DNA of 64,000 nt from SYFY01 sp031385325 (GTDB taxonomy: Bacteria; Pseudomonadota; Gammaproteobacteria; Pseudomonadales; Azotimanducaceae), in contig JANNBJ010000147.1 in NCBI GenBank assembly GCA_031385325.1, forward strand, positions 34,450-98,449, written 5' to 3'. How positions within the stretch are numbered: position 1 is the stretch's first letter; each line of letters begins with the position of its first letter. Both the position numbers and the translations under genes were made by a program. A model generated the notes under the pieces. The model had not been told where the DNA came from. It did not search any database and worked only from the letters and a program-made list of their open reading frames with translations. Of the stretch, positions 63,012 through 64,000 are shown piece by piece.

Positions 63012-63500
63012 ATGAGTAATCGTTCAGGTGTTTTTTACACCTTGACCGACATCTCTCTCAAGGACACAGCCTGGCTCGACACACTGCGTCGAGACGTCTA
63101 TCAGGAACTGTTTCAGTTGACCTGGGGTGGCTGGGACGAGGCACGACATCAACGCCACTTTGCCGCCTGCCTGGAACAAGGGCGCATCTCGATCATCCAC
63201 GTCGACCAGACACCGGTCGGTATGCTGCAACTGTTCGAAAACGATGCCGAACTTGAAATCGCCGAGATCCAGGTCTCGCTGTCCCAACAGAATCTCGGCA
63301 TAGGAACCCAGTTACTTCAGGACATCATTGCGCGCGGAGCGCTGGCCAGAAAGGAGGTCCGGCTTCGCGTTGGTCTCCACAACCTGAAAGCCCGTCGCCT
63401 CTACGAACGGCTCGGATTCGTGGTCGAACTCACTTCGGCAACCCATCACCACATGGTGTGCCGACCTGGTCAGTTCGCAGGCGCAAAAACAGGTGCATAG
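63012..63500 (+). CDS. GNAT-family N-acetyltransferase
   Basis: Acetyltransferase of 162 aa. Acetyl-CoA loop: IQVSLSQQNLGIGTQLLQDIIA (consensus QxxGxG/A), followed by LRVGLHNLKARRLYERLGFVVE, which is motif B. Lies between two methyltransferases. Substrate unknown. Confidence 0.9.
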   Translation: MSNRSGVFYTLTDISLKDTAWLDTLRRDVYQELFQLTWGGWDEARHQRHFAACLEQGRISIIHVDQTPVGMLQLFENDAELEIAEIQVSLSQQNLGIGTQLLQDIIARGALARKEVRLRVGLHNLKARRLYERLGFVVELTSATHHHMVCRPGQFAGAKTGA

Positions 63501-64000
63501 ACCACCCGACCCGGGCGTTGATCAGGTACTGTTGAACCAGCAGAGCTACGATGCCATCGCCAGCCAATGGCAGCAGGCTCGTCTGGTCATCAGCCCCATA
63601 GAGCAGCATTACCTCGATGCTGTGATGACCGACCTGACGCCAGGCGATACCGTCCTCGATCTTGGTTGTGGAACCGGTCAGCCGATGGCGGCCTGGTTCA
63701 TCGATCAAGGGCTGCAGGTTACCGGCATCGATCAATCGGCAGAAATGCTCGCCCGTGCGCGCGCAGCCTATCCACGCGCCAATTGGCTACAGCGCACGCT
63801 TCCAGATGTCGAACTGACCGGGAAGTTCAACGCGATCATGATGTGGGATGTATTGTTCCACCTGCCGCGAAACGAGCATCAAACGCTGTTGGTCCGCATC
63901 CACCAGAATCTGCTGCCTGGTGGCAGACTCATGCTTACGTCAGGTGGCTCTGCAGACGCCGCCTTCACCGATACCATGTTCGACCACCGGTTTTTCTATG
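63493..64000 (+). CDS. SAM-dependent methyltransferase, N-terminal part (cut by window end)
   Basis: Translating from the GTG at 63493 gives an open frame to the end of the window with SYDAIASQWQQARL, TVLDLGCGTGQPMAAW (motif I), VTGIDQSAEML (acidic loop) and NAIMMWDVLFHLPRNEHQTLLVRIHQNLLPGGRLMLTSGG. This is a standard class I methyltransferase. The GTG overlaps the GNAT stop by 8 bp, so co-translation is likely; the exact start is not certain. About 169 residues visible. Confidence 0.85.
   Translation, partial: MHRPPDPGVDQVLLNQQSYDAIASQWQQARLVISPIEQHYLDAVMTDLTPGDTVLDLGCGTGQPMAAWFIDQGLQVTGIDQSAEMLARARAAYPRANWLQRTLPDVELTGKFNAIMMWDVLFHLPRNEHQTLLVRIHQNLLPGGRLMLTSGGSADAAFTDTMFDHRFFY

Noticed and set aside
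1..64000. CRISPR arrays, rRNA, tRNA, prophage structural genes
   Set aside because: No regularly spaced repeats, conserved RNA segments or phage proteins were found.

Overview
The window looks like chromosome from a free-living, aerobic Gram-negative bacterium. A Gammaproteobacterium is the most likely source, but no rRNA or tRNA is present to prove it. Supporting signs are an outer-membrane OmpA/beta-barrel giant, a proton-translocating transhydrogenase in the three-gene arrangement, a glnK-amtB pair behind a sigma-54-type promoter, a TRAP transporter, an MMPL exporter with a LolA-like partner, and many acyl-CoA enzymes. Most genes are GC-rich, tightly packed, and often overlap by ATGA or TGATG.

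Layout. 1-6.2 kb: an ABC-2 exporter (permease cut by the window edge), a small hydrolase, an NnrU-like membrane protein, a secreted hypothetical and pntAA-pntAB-pntB. 6.2-14.5 kb: a forward operon with a TRAP transporter (dctP-dctQ-dctM), a hotdog dehydratase-like protein, a PurN-type formyltransferase, a CoA transferase and an SDR, followed by an MFS transporter. This suggests uptake and CoA-linked catabolism of an organic acid. 14.5-18.4 kb: amtB and glnK, an inositol-phosphatase-like gene and a RidA-like gene.

18.4-24.8 kb is visibly more A/T-rich than its surroundings and carries IS66-type debris. I read it as an acquired island. It holds a SAM methyltransferase, a six-TM class III nucleotide cyclase, a PilZ-PilZ-N-acyltransferase fusion translationally overlapped with the cyclase, and a six-TM histidine kinase that strongly resembles the CqsS/LqsS quorum-sensing receptors. 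This set looks like a complete send/receive small-molecule signalling module (acyl-signal synthase, possible methyl tailoring, membrane receptor kinase, second-messenger cyclase). It is the best candidate here for an undescribed system.

24.8-38.5 kb: a MATE transporter, a PlsC-like acyltransferase, a PCuAC copper chaperone, a quinone-oxidoreductase-like enzyme, then an amidase leading a mevalonate-pathway operon: diphosphomevalonate decarboxylase, phosphomevalonate kinase and a single polypeptide fusing class II HMG-CoA reductase to mevalonate kinase. HMG-CoA synthase and IPP isomerase are not in the window. Next come a GST, a hypothetical, and a zinc-ADH-like/hydrolase/PPK2 operon. 38.5-46.8 kb: a secreted hydrolase, a frameshifted class C beta-lactamase-family gene, a thiolase-like/DUF35 pair, an MMPL exporter, a LolA-like protein, a MaoC hydratase and a small membrane protein.

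46.8-57.0 kb is one gene for a 3,375-residue surface protein (DUF11 repeats, SdrD-B-like module, two OmpA-like domains, long C-terminal beta-rich barrel). 57.1-64 kb: a reverse run of amidase, GlcD-like FAD oxidase, methyltransferase, an ECF42-like sigma factor and its YciI/DGPF partner, then forward genes for a methyltransferase, a GNAT and a last methyltransferase cut by the window end.
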